NCBI GenBank assembly: GCA_018267915.1
Contig: JAFDXN010000044.1
Location: 1-64,000 of the forward strand
DNA from: Bacteroidota bacterium
Lineage (GTDB): Bacteria > Bacteroidota > Bacteroidia > Chitinophagales > Chitinophagaceae
Length of the DNA: 64,000 bases
Direction of reading: 5' to 3'
The position numbers and the translations under genes were made by a program. Every line of letters starts with the position of its first letter. The first letter of the stretch is position 1. Shown here piece after piece: positions 35,872 to 44,772 of the stretch. A model generated the notes under the pieces. It was not told the DNA's origin and ran no database searches. It saw nothing but the letters and a program-made list of their open reading frames with translations.

Positions 35872-36306
35872 TTAAGCCACATTTATTTGCTGGCTGGTCG
35901 GCTCAGCAGTTTCTTTCTTCGGCAGGGTCACGGCTAACACACCATCGGTATATTTAGCATTAATACCGCTCGCGTTCACTTTATCGTTCAGGGTAAAGCT
36001 CCTTTTGAACGACCGGAAGCGATACTCGTTACGCAACCATTTACCTTCCTGTTCTTTATTTTCTTCTTTTTGCTCAAAAGATACAGTAAGGATATCCTGC
36101 TCCAGGTTCACCTTAAAATCTTCTTTGTTCAGGCCCGGTGCTATCACATGCAGTTCGTAAGCACCATCGGTCTCCTTGATGTTTACCGGCACAAAACTGT
36201 GCGCACCCTTGTCGTCAGCAAAGACGCGGTTCCAGTTGTTTGAGAACATGTCTTCCATCAATCCGTTGAATGCCCTTGGCATCATTCCATATTTTTTGTG
36301 GTACAT
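35872..36306 (-). CDS. Small heat-shock protein Hsp20 (first copy)
   Basis: A 144-residue alpha-crystallin-type chaperone that holds unfolding proteins. The alpha-crystallin domain (about 38-135) begins VPVNIKETDGAYELHV and includes APGLNKEDFKVNLEQD, the family hallmark, and a C-terminal strand DGVLAVTLPKKE. The N-terminus carries RAFNGLMEDMF. The 5' leader is AT-rich with no Shine-Dalgarno. A duplicated palindrome (36375-36422) lies 69 bp upstream, probably its operator. A second Hsp20 gene is at 52227. Confidence 0.95.
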   Translation of the reverse strand: MYHKKYGMMPRAFNGLMEDMFSNNWNRVFADDKGAHSFVPVNIKETDGAYELHVIAPGLNKEDFKVNLEQDILTVSFEQKEENKEQEGKWLRNEYRFRSFKRSFTLNDKVNASGINAKYTDGVLAVTLPKKETAEPTSQQINVA

Positions 36307-36374
36307 AAACTTTAAAATTTTTAGTTTTTTTGGTTATGCTTTACCTGTTCAAAGCCTGTACCAGGCTAGAAAAC

Positions 36375-36422
36375 AAGACATTTTGTCAAAATAAGAGATA
36401 ATTTAAAGACATTTTGTCAAAA
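36375..36422. promoter_or_regulatory. Duplicated palindromic operator upstream of hsp20
   Basis: The 17-bp sequence AAGACATTTTGTCAAAA occurs perfectly at 36375-36391 and 36406-36422. Each copy contains the inverted repeat GACA-TTT-TGTC; the centres are 31 bp (about three helical turns) apart. Just before it lies a small hairpin AGCCTG/CAGGCT (36353-36367). It looks like two sites for a dimeric regulator of hsp20, of the + strand transcript that ends at 36660, or of both. Confidence 0.6.
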
Positions 36423-36660
36423 ACGGAACGCCATTCTGTTATTGACAAAGATGTTCAGGAGCTCGTCTAACCCAGAAATTGAGCCTCTTATAAGTGAAAA
36501 AATAATGCATTGGCTTAGGAATTATTTAACCTCCCAGGCGACAAATGCTGAAAAATTTTATTTCCAATTCCCAAACCTTTTTCAGATATTTGCTATACTT
36601 ACGATGGGTTAGTAAGTACAGTCCTACCGTCCGGGCGTATTGTTCGGACGGTTCTTTTTT
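36423..36660 (+). ncRNA. Candidate small RNA ending at an orphan + strand terminator
   Basis: The 400-bp gap between hsp20 (start 36306) and the rmlD-like gene (stop 36706), both on the minus strand, holds no coding frame of note. Yet at 36627-36660 there is a clear + strand intrinsic terminator: CCGTCCG/CGGACGG followed by TTCTTTTTT. It cannot serve either neighbour. A + strand transcript must therefore start within 36423-36620; a weak promoter match, TATACTTA, lies near 36593-36600. The exact 5' end is unknown. Confidence 0.4.
36627..36660 (+). terminator. Intrinsic terminator (orphan)
   Basis: CCGTCCG at 36627-36633 pairs with CGGACGG at 36645-36651, followed by TTCTTTTTT on the + strand. 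A perfect DnaA box, TTATCCACA, lies just beyond at 36666-36674. Confidence 0.8.
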
Positions 36661-36705
36661 GCCCTTTATCCACAGAAAATACACAGCAATAAAGCCGCGC
36701 GAGCA

Positions 36706-37581
36706 CTAGCTGTTCATCAGCTCCTTCATGTAGCTGTCTACGTTACCAAACAGGAAATCAGGATATTCGTTACTGAACTTCATCTTCACGAAACCACCAA
36801 GCAATGGCCTCGCCGCAGGTTGTTTTAACTCAGCAGTGCTGACCGGTATTAATTCGTACTCAGCATCGGGGAAATACTTGAGCACATTCAATGCAAGCTC
36901 CACCCGGTTCATATAGTCCGTACCGCCGATGTGGTAGATGCCGCTCTTACCATCGCGCAGCAGCATGAACATCGCGCGCGCTATATCCCATGAGTTGGTA
37001 GGCGATGCATATTGATCATAAGGCAGTTTCAGAGTGAGCTTCTGTTTGTTCCTGCATTGCTCCACTATACGCGCCACAAAGTTGCGGCCGCGTATCTCGT
37101 TGCCATATACATTCGTCACCCGCAATACCAAAGCATTCGGAGCATTCCGCAGTGCTGTTTCCTCGGCCTCCAGCTTATGCCGGCCATATACGCTTAGTGG
37201 GTTCACTGCTGCATCTTCACGGTATGGGCCTTGTTTGCCGTCAAATACATAGTCGGTTGATATATAGACGAGTTTAGCATTGCAGCTTTTAGCGAGGGCT
37301 GCCAGGTTGATGGTGCTTTGCACTGTATTAGTATAGCTTTCGTCTTCGTGTGTTTCGCAGTAGTCCACATGGGTCATCGCACCGCAGTGCACGATTGCAT
37401 CGGGCTTAAAGCCTGCCACATCAAAGTTGTCAGGATTGCCCGGTTCCAGTGTATTGTAAAACACCGTCCCTTCGGTGGCAAAAGAGAAATGCGAACCTAC
37501 CACTTCCCATCCCATTTCCTTGAAATGCTTCATGCAATTACCACCTAGCTGTCCCGATGCACCTGCTATAAAAACTCTCAT
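36706..37581 (-). CDS. dTDP-4-dehydrorhamnose reductase-like SDR
   Basis: A 291-residue extended SDR of the RmlD type. GASGQLGG (residues 7-14) binds NAD(P), HCGAMTHVDYCE is the family's second motif, YISTDYVFDG contains the catalytic Ser/Thr, and YGRHK the Tyr and Lys. It may reduce a nucleotide-linked 4-keto sugar, but no other rml genes are near, so another sugar or a non-sugar substrate is possible. The AONS terminator lies in its upstream region. Confidence 0.8.
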   Translation of the reverse strand: MRVFIAGASGQLGGNCMKHFKEMGWEVVGSHFSFATEGTVFYNTLEPGNPDNFDVAGFKPDAIVHCGAMTHVDYCETHEDESYTNTVQSTINLAALAKSCNAKLVYISTDYVFDGKQGPYREDAAVNPLSVYGRHKLEAEETALRNAPNALVLRVTNVYGNEIRGRNFVARIVEQCRNKQKLTLKLPYDQYASPTNSWDIARAMFMLLRDGKSGIYHIGGTDYMNRVELALNVLKYFPDAEYELIPVSTAELKQPAARPLLGGFVKMKFSNEYPDFLFGNVDSYMKELMNS

Positions 37582-37594
37582 GTCGCTAAAATAC

Positions 37595-37624
37595 GAAAGC
37601 CATCCTTATCACAAGGATGGCTTC
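37595..37624 (-). terminator. Terminator of the alpha-oxoamine synthase gene
   Basis: AAGCCATCCTT (37597-37607) and AAGGATGGCTT (37613-37623) pair perfectly, with TTTCGTATTTT following on the minus strand. It overlaps the promoter region of the next minus-strand gene. Confidence 0.75.
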
Positions 37625-37643
37625 AATAAATATTGTATTATGC

Positions 37644-38906
37644 TTATGCAGGCACTGCTGCCGGTCCATTGATAGAGGGCATCTCCTGCGGGTACATTTT
37701 CTTTTCCAGCTTTTCACGCAGCGCGCTGAAGGCGGAAAGTGTCAGGTCAATATCCTCATCGGTATGTGCGGCAGTGGGTATCAGTCGCAGGATAATAACG
37801 CCCTTCGGAACTACGGGATATACCACCACAGAGCAGAATATGTTGTAGTTCTCACGCATGTCGAATATCAGCTGGGTAGCATCGAACAGGCCACCTGCCA
37901 TCACAACGGGTGTAACCGGGGTATTGGTGGTGCCAATATTGAATCCGCGCTCCTTCAGGCCATTCTGCAGCCTGTTCACATTGTGCCACAGCTTCTCGCG
38001 CAACTCAGGATGTGTGCGGAGTAGTTCCAGCCTTTTCAAGTTGCCTACCACTATCGGCATTGGCAGCGATTTGGCAAATACCTGCGAACGCATATTGTAA
38101 CGCAGGTAGGTGAGTATCTTTTTATCCGCAGCAAGGAAACCGCCTATGCTGGCCATCGACTTAGCAAAAGTCGAAAAGTAGATATCTATTTCATTGATGC
38201 AATCCTGCTCTTCACCTATGCCTGCACCTGTCTTTCCCATGGTACCGAAACCGTGTGCATCGTCCACGAAAAGGCGGAACTCGTATTTCGATTTAAGGGC
38301 TGCTATTTCTTTAATTCTCCCCTGGTTGCCTGACATACCGAACACACCCTCGGTTATTACCAGTACGCCGCCACCTGTTTCGGCAGCCATCTTCGTTGCG
38401 CGCTGCAGTTGCTTTTCGCAGTCTTCCACATCGTTGTGCTTGTACACATACCGATGGCTGGGTATCAGGCGCAGACCATCGATGATACACGCATGCGATT
38501 CCGCATCGTAAACCACCACGTCGTGGCGGCCGCAAAGACTGTCGATGGCCGATACCATGCCCTGGTATCCATAGTTGAACAGCATAGCATCTTCCTTGCC
38601 AATGAATTCCGCCAGTTGCTTTTCGAGTTTTTCGTGGTTATCCGAGTTGCCGCTCATCATGCGCGCGCCCATCGGTGTGGCTAGTCCGAACGCGGCTGCA
38701 GCCTCAGCGTCTGCCTTACGCACTTCAGGGTGATTGGCTAGGCCCAGGTAATTGTTCAGGCTCCACACGATCTTCTCCTTACCGCGAAATTTCATCCTGT
38801 TTGCTATTTCACCTTCCAGTTTCGGAAAGGCAAAGTAACCGGGCGCTTGTTCTGCATAATCTCCGATCGGGCCCAGGCGTTTCTCAAATTTGGCAAAAAT
38901 ATCCAT
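37644..38906 (-). CDS. Alpha-oxoamine synthase family PLP enzyme
   Basis: A 420-residue fold-type I enzyme that condenses an amino acid with an acyl thioester. NNYLGLANHPEV, the His of ESHACIIDG, FVDDAHGFG (PLP Asp/His) and TFAKSMASIGGF with the PLP lysine near 246 are all present. Members include serine palmitoyltransferase, KBL, BioF and the cysteate acyltransferase of sulfonolipid synthesis. With no bio or threonine genes nearby, sphingolipid or sulfonolipid synthesis is the likeliest role in this phylum, but that is inference. A terminator follows. Confidence 0.85.
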   Translation of the reverse strand: MDIFAKFEKRLGPIGDYAEQAPGYFAFPKLEGEIANRMKFRGKEKIVWSLNNYLGLANHPEVRKADAEAAAAFGLATPMGARMMSGNSDNHEKLEKQLAEFIGKEDAMLFNYGYQGMVSAIDSLCGRHDVVVYDAESHACIIDGLRLIPSHRYVYKHNDVEDCEKQLQRATKMAAETGGGVLVITEGVFGMSGNQGRIKEIAALKSKYEFRLFVDDAHGFGTMGKTGAGIGEEQDCINEIDIYFSTFAKSMASIGGFLAADKKILTYLRYNMRSQVFAKSLPMPIVVGNLKRLELLRTHPELREKLWHNVNRLQNGLKERGFNIGTTNTPVTPVVMAGGLFDATQLIFDMRENYNIFCSVVVYPVVPKGVIILRLIPTAAHTDEDIDLTLSAFSALREKLEKKMYPQEMPSINGPAAVPA

Positions 38907-39002
38907 ATGTCTCTGTTCGTTTTGCGATGCCGCGAAATTATAAAAAAATAACAGGCCAAATGAATATTGTATTGCATTTTTGTATCGTCATACTCACTAT
39001 AC

Positions 39003-40613
39003 ATGCGACGTATTTTATCTTTTTTAGTTCTGTTTGCTTCCTTTAATGCCAGTGCCCAGCACAAGGGTCTCGAACGCCCAAAGCTCGTGGTAGGTATCGT
39101 TGTCGACCAAATGCGGCAGGACTATCTCTACCGTTACAACGAGCTTTACGGCAATACAGGCTTTAAGCGCTTACTGAACGACGGCTTCAACTGTAATACG
39201 GCGATGATAAATTATCTGCCATCGTTTACTGGCCCGGGGCACACATGTATATATACGGGATCGGTACCATCCATACATGGCATTGCGGCAAACGATTGGA
39301 TAGATAATATGACCGGCTGTGGCCTCTACTGCGCTGCTGATACATCAGTTCTGTCGGTAAGCGGCAGCATTGCGGCGGGCATGATGAGCCCGAGGAACTT
39401 GCTGGTGAGCACCATTACAGATGAATTGAGGCTGGCAACTAATTTTCACTCGCGCGTGTTTGGCGTGGCTATCAAAGACCGCGGCAGCATACTCCCCGCA
39501 GGCCACCTGGCTAATGCGGCCTATTGGTTCGATGACAGCTCCGGCAACTTCATCACCAGCACTTATTATGCCAGTCAGTTGCCCGCCTGGCTCAATACAT
39601 TCAACAGCAAGCATTACCCTGATGGCTTCATAAAGGAAGACTGGAACCTGATGCACAATGCCGCCGAGTACACGGCCAGCCTCCCTGATGAAAATAATTA
39701 TGAAGGGAAAGGTGCAATATTCCCCCACCTTGCAAAAGACCGTCCGACAAAAAATTACAGTGCAATACGTTCCTTACCCTGGGGCAACACGCTCACGTTG
39801 ATGGCTGCCAAAGCCTGTATGGAAGGTGAGAACCTGGGCAAAGGAAACACTAGCGACTTTCTTTGTATCAGCCTTTCAAGCACCGACTACGCCGGTCACC
39901 AATATGCGCCAAATTCAGTGGAAGTGGAAGATATGTACCTCCGGCTCGACACGGCGCTTGGCAACCTCTTCAAATACCTGGATGAGCATGTTGGCAAAGA
40001 CAACTATCTCCTGTTCCTGACAGCCGATCACGGCGCTGCGCACAACGCAAAATACTTGCAGGACATCAAGCTACCCGGCGGCTTTGAATCTGAGCAAAAC
40101 CTGCAGAAGGACATGACCAGCTACCTGAAGCAGCATTTCGGAAAAGACTCATTGGTTAAATCATATATCAACTACCAGGTTTATCTCAACGAGCTGCAAA
40201 TAAATCGTTCGGGACTCGACCGCAATAAAGTAAAAGCAGCGATAGTACAATGGCTTCGCCAGCAGCCACAGGTTAGCTACGCCGTGGACATGGAAAATAT
40301 GGAAAATGCCGGTGTCCCCGAGCCGATAAAAACAATGTTGGTGAACGGCTACAATGCCAAACGCAGTGGCTGTATCCAGGTGATACTCAACTCGGGCTGG
40401 TACGATGGCTATGGTCCTACGGGCACCACGCACGGCACATGGAATCCTTACGACACACACATACCGCTGCTCTGGTATGGCTGGCATATACCACATGGCG
40501 AAACCAGCCGTACGGTTCACATGACCGACATCTCAGCTACACTCGCAGCTTTACTGCATATACAAATGCCCAGTGGCTGTATAGGTGCTCCCATTACAGA
40601 GCTCACAAAGTAG
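39003..40613 (+). CDS. PafA-like secreted alkaline phosphatase
   Basis: A 536-residue secreted phosphatase (signal peptide ending in NASAQ). VVDQMRQDYL gives the first metal Asp (35), SFTGPGHT the probable nucleophile Thr76 (Thr79 in PafA), TADHGAAH a metal Asp/His pair, and THGTWNPYDTHIPL the last His ligands. This fits the metal-independent-of-Ca, Zn-type phosphodiesterase/phosphatase PafA of Bacteroidota. The frame continues 12 codons upstream, but the signal peptide begins at ATG 39003. It probably releases phosphate from organic monoesters. Confidence 0.88.
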   Translation: MRRILSFLVLFASFNASAQHKGLERPKLVVGIVVDQMRQDYLYRYNELYGNTGFKRLLNDGFNCNTAMINYLPSFTGPGHTCIYTGSVPSIHGIAANDWIDNMTGCGLYCAADTSVLSVSGSIAAGMMSPRNLLVSTITDELRLATNFHSRVFGVAIKDRGSILPAGHLANAAYWFDDSSGNFITSTYYASQLPAWLNTFNSKHYPDGFIKEDWNLMHNAAEYTASLPDENNYEGKGAIFPHLAKDRPTKNYSAIRSLPWGNTLTLMAAKACMEGENLGKGNTSDFLCISLSSTDYAGHQYAPNSVEVEDMYLRLDTALGNLFKYLDEHVGKDNYLLFLTADHGAAHNAKYLQDIKLPGGFESEQNLQKDMTSYLKQHFGKDSLVKSYINYQVYLNELQINRSGLDRNKVKAAIVQWLRQQPQVSYAVDMENMENAGVPEPIKTMLVNGYNAKRSGCIQVILNSGWYDGYGPTGTTHGTWNPYDTHIPLLWYGWHIPHGETSRTVHMTDISATLAALLHIQMPSGCIGAPITELTK

Positions 40614-40637
40614 AATTCAAAAGGGTGATATTTAGCT

Positions 40638-40663
40638 AAAAGCCGGTAAATACTGGCTTTTTT
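40638..40663 (+). terminator. Terminator of the phosphatase gene
   Basis: AAAAGCC (40638-40644) pairs with GGCTTTT (40655-40661), with an inner GTA/TAC pairing, followed by T-rich sequence. Confidence 0.75.
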
Positions 40664-40702
40664 ACGCCATTACGTTTATTTTGCCGGTCTAAATATCCGA
40701 GC

Positions 40703-42850
40703 ATGCTCACGGCTAAGAAAGTACTGGTGGTTGGTTTGTTACTACCCTGCTGCATCAAGGCAAACGCCCAAAAGAAATTCACAATGGCAGAGGCCACCAA
40801 CGGTGTGGCCACCACCCTGGCCCCTCAAAGCCTGAAGCAGGCCGCATGGGTTCCCAATAGCAATTTGTTCGGGCAGGTAATAAAAGATGGCAACGAAGAG
40901 GTGTACCAGGTTACCGCCTACCCTAATGGCACTACCACGCGGCTTTTTACGCTCAGCAATATCAATTCAGCCCTGCACAGCGATCTTAAGGCTATGCCCG
41001 CCATCAAGTGGCTCGATGAAGAGCACGTTTACATTAATAACAATGGTACGCTATACAAAGGCGTGGTACAACCGGGAGGTACAACCTGGAAGAAATGGAT
41101 CACAATACCTGCAAAGGCCGAAAATCTGGCGATCGACAAGAGCGGTGAAGCTGCTTACACGATAAATAATAATCTTTGGATAGTGCACAACGGCATAGCC
41201 AAAGCGGTGACTCACGATGCCAATAAGAATATTGTGAACGGCAAATCAGTGCACAGAGAGGAGTTCGGGATCGATCACGGAATATTCTTCTCGCCCTCCG
41301 GTAAGTACCTTGCTTATTATCGCATGGACCAAACCACGGTGAAGGACTATCCTATCATAAAATGGGACACCGTACCCGCCATTGCCGACCTGATCAAGTA
41401 TCCTATGGCCGGCGGCACATCACACCATGTAACTCTTTGTGTTTACAACCCCGCTACCGGCCACACGGTTACCCTGCAGACAGGTGAGCCAAAAGATCAC
41501 TACCTGACCTGCGTAACCTGGGCCCCTGACGACAAAAGCATTTACATAGCCATACTAAACCGCGACCAAAACCACCTGTGGCTGAACCAATACGACGCCC
41601 GTAGCGGTAAAATGATCAAAACACTCTTTGAGGAAACCGACAAAAAATACCTCCACCCGGAGCACTCGCTCACCTTCACACAGAACGACGATAAACAATT
41701 CATCTGGTGGAGCGACCGTGATGGCTACAGGCACCTCTACCTCTACAATACCGGGGGCAAACTGGTAAGACAGCTCACTAAAGGCAACTGGATGGTGAAC
41801 GAGTTTCTCGGCTTTGCGAACGGCGGTAACAGCATATTGATAACCGCATCCAAAGAAAGCCCGATGGAAAAGCATGGGTACATCGTTAACATGCAAACCG
41901 GCGAAATGACACGTGTCGACAAAGGAGCAGGCATGCACACCATCGCTGCAAATGCAGGCGGACAATTTATCTACGATGTGTACAGCAATGAAGATGTAGC
42001 CAGAAAAGCTGTTATCCGCAGCACAGATGGTAAACTCAACAAAGTGCTCCTCAACGCCCCCGATCCGCTCGCCGACTACGATCGTCCTGAGATAAAGAAC
42101 GTAACGCTCGAGGCCAGCGATGGCACACCGCTCTACGGCAAACTAATACTGCCTACCCATTTCAACCCTGCTCGCACGTACCCCGTGATCGTGTACCTCT
42201 ATAATGGGCCTAACGTACAGCTGTTGCACAACTCTTTCCCGGCCAGTAACAACCTGTGGTACGAGTACATGGCACAGCATGGCTACGTGGTGTTCACCAT
42301 GGATGGCCGCGGCAGCAGCAACCGGGGCATGGCTTTCGAGCAGGCTACCTTCCGCCACCTGGGCGAGGTAGAGATGGAAGACCAGATGCGCGGCGTTGAC
42401 TACCTGCGCTCACTACCATATGTTGACCAGGATCGCATGGGCCTGCACGGCTGGAGCTTTGGTGGGTTCATGACCACCAATATCATGCTCAAACATCCGG
42501 GGGTATTTAAAGCCGCAGTCGCCGGTGGCCCGGTGATGGACTGGAAGATGTACGAGATCATGTACACGGAGCGCTACATGGACCGCCCGCAGGACAACCC
42601 CGATGGCTACGAACAGGCTAACCTGCTGGACAAAGTGAAGAACCTGAAGGGCAAGCTCTTACTCATACATGGCACACAGGATAATGTAGTGGTTTGGCAG
42701 CACTCCATCCGTTTCCTGAAAGCTTGCGTGGACGAAGGCGTGCAGGTGGATTATTTCGTATACCCGGGCTATGAGCACAATGTGCGCGGCAAAGACCGCG
42801 TGCACCTGATGCAGAAGATCACGGATTATTTTAACGAATATTTGAAGTAG
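40703..42850 (+). CDS. Dipeptidyl peptidase IV-like S9 peptidase
   Basis: A 715-residue secreted serine peptidase (signal peptide ending KANAQ). The N-terminal part (about 30-450) is a DPP-IV beta-propeller, with EEFGIDHG containing the substrate-binding Glu pair region; the C-terminal alpha/beta hydrolase has the nucleophile in GWSFGGFM (Ser near 585), Asp in HGTQDNVV and His in YEHNVRG. It would remove X-Pro or X-Ala dipeptides in the periplasm. It follows the phosphatase gene but a terminator separates them. Confidence 0.94.
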   Translation: MLTAKKVLVVGLLLPCCIKANAQKKFTMAEATNGVATTLAPQSLKQAAWVPNSNLFGQVIKDGNEEVYQVTAYPNGTTTRLFTLSNINSALHSDLKAMPAIKWLDEEHVYINNNGTLYKGVVQPGGTTWKKWITIPAKAENLAIDKSGEAAYTINNNLWIVHNGIAKAVTHDANKNIVNGKSVHREEFGIDHGIFFSPSGKYLAYYRMDQTTVKDYPIIKWDTVPAIADLIKYPMAGGTSHHVTLCVYNPATGHTVTLQTGEPKDHYLTCVTWAPDDKSIYIAILNRDQNHLWLNQYDARSGKMIKTLFEETDKKYLHPEHSLTFTQNDDKQFIWWSDRDGYRHLYLYNTGGKLVRQLTKGNWMVNEFLGFANGGNSILITASKESPMEKHGYIVNMQTGEMTRVDKGAGMHTIAANAGGQFIYDVYSNEDVARKAVIRSTDGKLNKVLLNAPDPLADYDRPEIKNVTLEASDGTPLYGKLILPTHFNPARTYPVIVYLYNGPNVQLLHNSFPASNNLWYEYMAQHGYVVFTMDGRGSSNRGMAFEQATFRHLGEVEMEDQMRGVDYLRSLPYVDQDRMGLHGWSFGGFMTTNIMLKHPGVFKAAVAGGPVMDWKMYEIMYTERYMDRPQDNPDGYEQANLLDKVKNLKGKLLLIHGTQDNVVVWQHSIRFLKACVDEGVQVDYFVYPGYEHNVRGKDRVHLMQKITDYFNEYLK

Positions 42851-42895
42851 GCGCAATTAAGACGTTTTTAGGACAACATGAATGCATCGTTCCCA

Positions 42896-43123
42896 CTAGT
42901 GGGCAAGATGTCTCCATAAGTATGCAATTATATTTACCATACCGGCAATTACCAAAAGCCCTACAAAGGAATTTAACATCAAATTTCCGTGATTCAACAC
43001 CTCCGAATACGACCGCTTTCGTCCGGTGATAACCCAGACAATCAATGCGCCAGGGTATTCACAAATGATAGCGAATATTACTCTACCCACAAATTTGAGA
43101 ATGGCTTCAAAAACTGGTTTCAT
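42896..43123 (-). CDS. Small membrane protein, unknown
   Basis: A 75-residue protein with two predicted membrane helices (about 10-32 and 50-68) and a basic loop GRKRSYSE between them. I recognise no family. It is the last gene behind dapB, 41 bp downstream on the same strand, so it may belong to that operon. Its stop codon lies in the 12-bp palindrome CCCACTAGTGGG (42892-42903). Confidence 0.6.
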   Translation of the reverse strand: MKPVFEAILKFVGRVIFAIICEYPGALIVWVITGRKRSYSEVLNHGNLMLNSFVGLLVIAGMVNIIAYLWRHLAH

Positions 43124-43164
43124 AGGTTATGACGGTGTAATTATTATCAGAATGTACTAATTTA

Positions 43165-43884
43165 TTACTTGATCCCGAGCACATCCTTCATCGTAAATAT
43201 CCCCTGCTTGCCGGCAATGAATTCTGCAGCGAGAACTGCGCCCATCGCAAAGCCATCACGGTTATGGGCCGTATGGATGATCTCGATATCGTCGATCGCG
43301 GAACTGTATTTGACGCTATGCGTGCCGGGAACGTTTTCGATCCGGTGCGAGATGACGGGCATTACATCCTGCCCATTGCTTTCGCCTTTTACCCAATGTT
43401 GTATGCGCTTGAGGTTTTCAAGGGCTTGTTCTGCCAGGGTAATGGCAGTGCCGCTGGGGGCATCCTTCTTCTGCGTATGATGGGCTTCTTCTATCGACAC
43501 ACTGTATTCGGGATGCTCGCTCATTAAGGTCGCCAACAGCTTATTTACTTCGAAAAAGATATTCACACCGATACTGAAATTGGACGCCTGGAGAAATCCG
43601 ACACCTTTTTCAGCAGCCTTCATTTCTGCCTTCACCACCTCCTCGTTCCATCCGGTAGTGCCACATACAACGGCTACACCGGCTTCGAGACAGTTCAGCA
43701 CGTTTTCTTTTGCCGCTTCGGGACGGGTAAACTCGATCGCAACATCGGCCTTTTGCAGGTTGGGTTCGGTCATCTCATCTTTGTTTGATGAGCTGATACG
43801 GAGCACAACATTATGCCCACGTTCGGTGGCAATGCGCTCGATAGCGTGCCCCATTTTACCGTAACCTATCAGTGCGATGTTCAT
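43165..43884 (-). CDS. dapB: 4-hydroxy-tetrahydrodipicolinate reductase
   Basis: A 239-residue enzyme of the diaminopimelate/lysine pathway. GYGKMGHAI binds NAD(P)H at the N-terminus, CGTTGWNEE follows, and EAHHTQKKDAPSGTA is the catalytic signature with the His pair and Lys. Length is normal for Bacteroidota. Its ATG follows the ubiA-like stop codon without a gap (TAG then ATG), so the two are on one transcript, which may include the DUF1573 gene too. Confidence 0.96.
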   Translation of the reverse strand: MNIALIGYGKMGHAIERIATERGHNVVLRISSSNKDEMTEPNLQKADVAIEFTRPEAAKENVLNCLEAGVAVVCGTTGWNEEVVKAEMKAAEKGVGFLQASNFSIGVNIFFEVNKLLATLMSEHPEYSVSIEEAHHTQKKDAPSGTAITLAEQALENLKRIQHWVKGESNGQDVMPVISHRIENVPGTHSVKYSSAIDDIEIIHTAHNRDGFAMGAVLAAEFIAGKQGIFTMKDVLGIK

Positions 43885-44772
43885 CTAAAGTAGTAATGAA
43901 AGTATAGTGAATGCTCCAAAAATAACACTGGCGATACCGTTAGTATTGGCAAACGCCATGTTCACTTTGCTCAGGTCATTCGGCTTTACCAGCAGGTGCT
44001 GGTAGGTGAGCATGCAAACATAGAAGATAGCCCCCATCCAGTAAACCCAATGAAAAGGACCGATAATTCCGGCATAAATAATAAAGCCTGCGGAAAACAC
44101 ATGCAATATCGTGGATACAAGCAGTGCATTACGAGTCCCTAAGGCTGCCGGTATCGAATGTAGTTTGTTCGTCCTGTCGAACTCTTCGTCCTGCAATGCA
44201 TAGATAATGTCAAAACCCGAAACCCAGGTTATTACAGATAGCGAGAACAACACCGGAACAATATCAAAATGCTCGTATACTGCAAGGAATGCACCGATGG
44301 GTGAAAGTGACAACCCGACACCCAACACGATGTGGCAAAGCGCAGTGAACCGTTTGGTATAACTATAGAATAGTATTACAAACAAGGCAATAAATGAGAG
44401 ATAAAGACAAGCGACATTGATAAAATAAGTTGTGATAACGAACAGTATGCAGTTAACGATAGTGAAGGTCAATGCATGTTCCGGCTTGATGATACCCGCC
44501 GGTACCTCTCGCTTCGCAGTCCGGGGATTCAGCGCATCATACCTGCGGTCGAGATAGCGGTTAAAGGCCATTGCGGCACTGCGCGCAAAGACCATGCAAA
44601 GCACCACTTTGACGAGCAGTAACGGCCAGTTTAGCGAGGGATGCGGGTATTTGAACCACGCGAGTGTAAAACCTATCATCGCAAAAGGCATAGCAAATAC
44701 CGTGTGGCTGAACTTGATCAACGACAGGTAGTTCCTGACTTTTTGCAATACCGGCATGCTTACTGTGCTCAT
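43885..44772 (-). CDS. UbiA-family polyprenyltransferase
   Basis: A 295-residue integral membrane prenyltransferase with about nine helices. NRYLDRRYDALNPRT is the first Asp-rich motif (N-x3-D-x3-D-like) and LQDEEFDRTNKLHS the second. The family includes UbiA and MqnP; in a menaquinone-making Bacteroidota, MqnP of the futalosine route is a fair guess. The ATG overlaps the DUF1573 stop by 4 nt (ATGA) and the stop touches dapB, so this is the middle gene of a tight operon. Confidence 0.88.
   Translation of the reverse strand: MSTVSMPVLQKVRNYLSLIKFSHTVFAMPFAMIGFTLAWFKYPHPSLNWPLLLVKVVLCMVFARSAAMAFNRYLDRRYDALNPRTAKREVPAGIIKPEHALTFTIVNCILFVITTYFINVACLYLSFIALFVILFYSYTKRFTALCHIVLGVGLSLSPIGAFLAVYEHFDIVPVLFSLSVITWVSGFDIIYALQDEEFDRTNKLHSIPAALGTRNALLVSTILHVFSAGFIIYAGIIGPFHWVYWMGAIFYVCMLTYQHLLVKPNDLSKVNMAFANTNGIASVIFGAFTILSLLL

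Noticed and set aside
36666-36674. Replication origin at the DnaA box near 36670
   Set aside because: A single perfect box without a cluster; not enough. The same holds for the one at 49658-49666, which is only kept as part of a broader finding.
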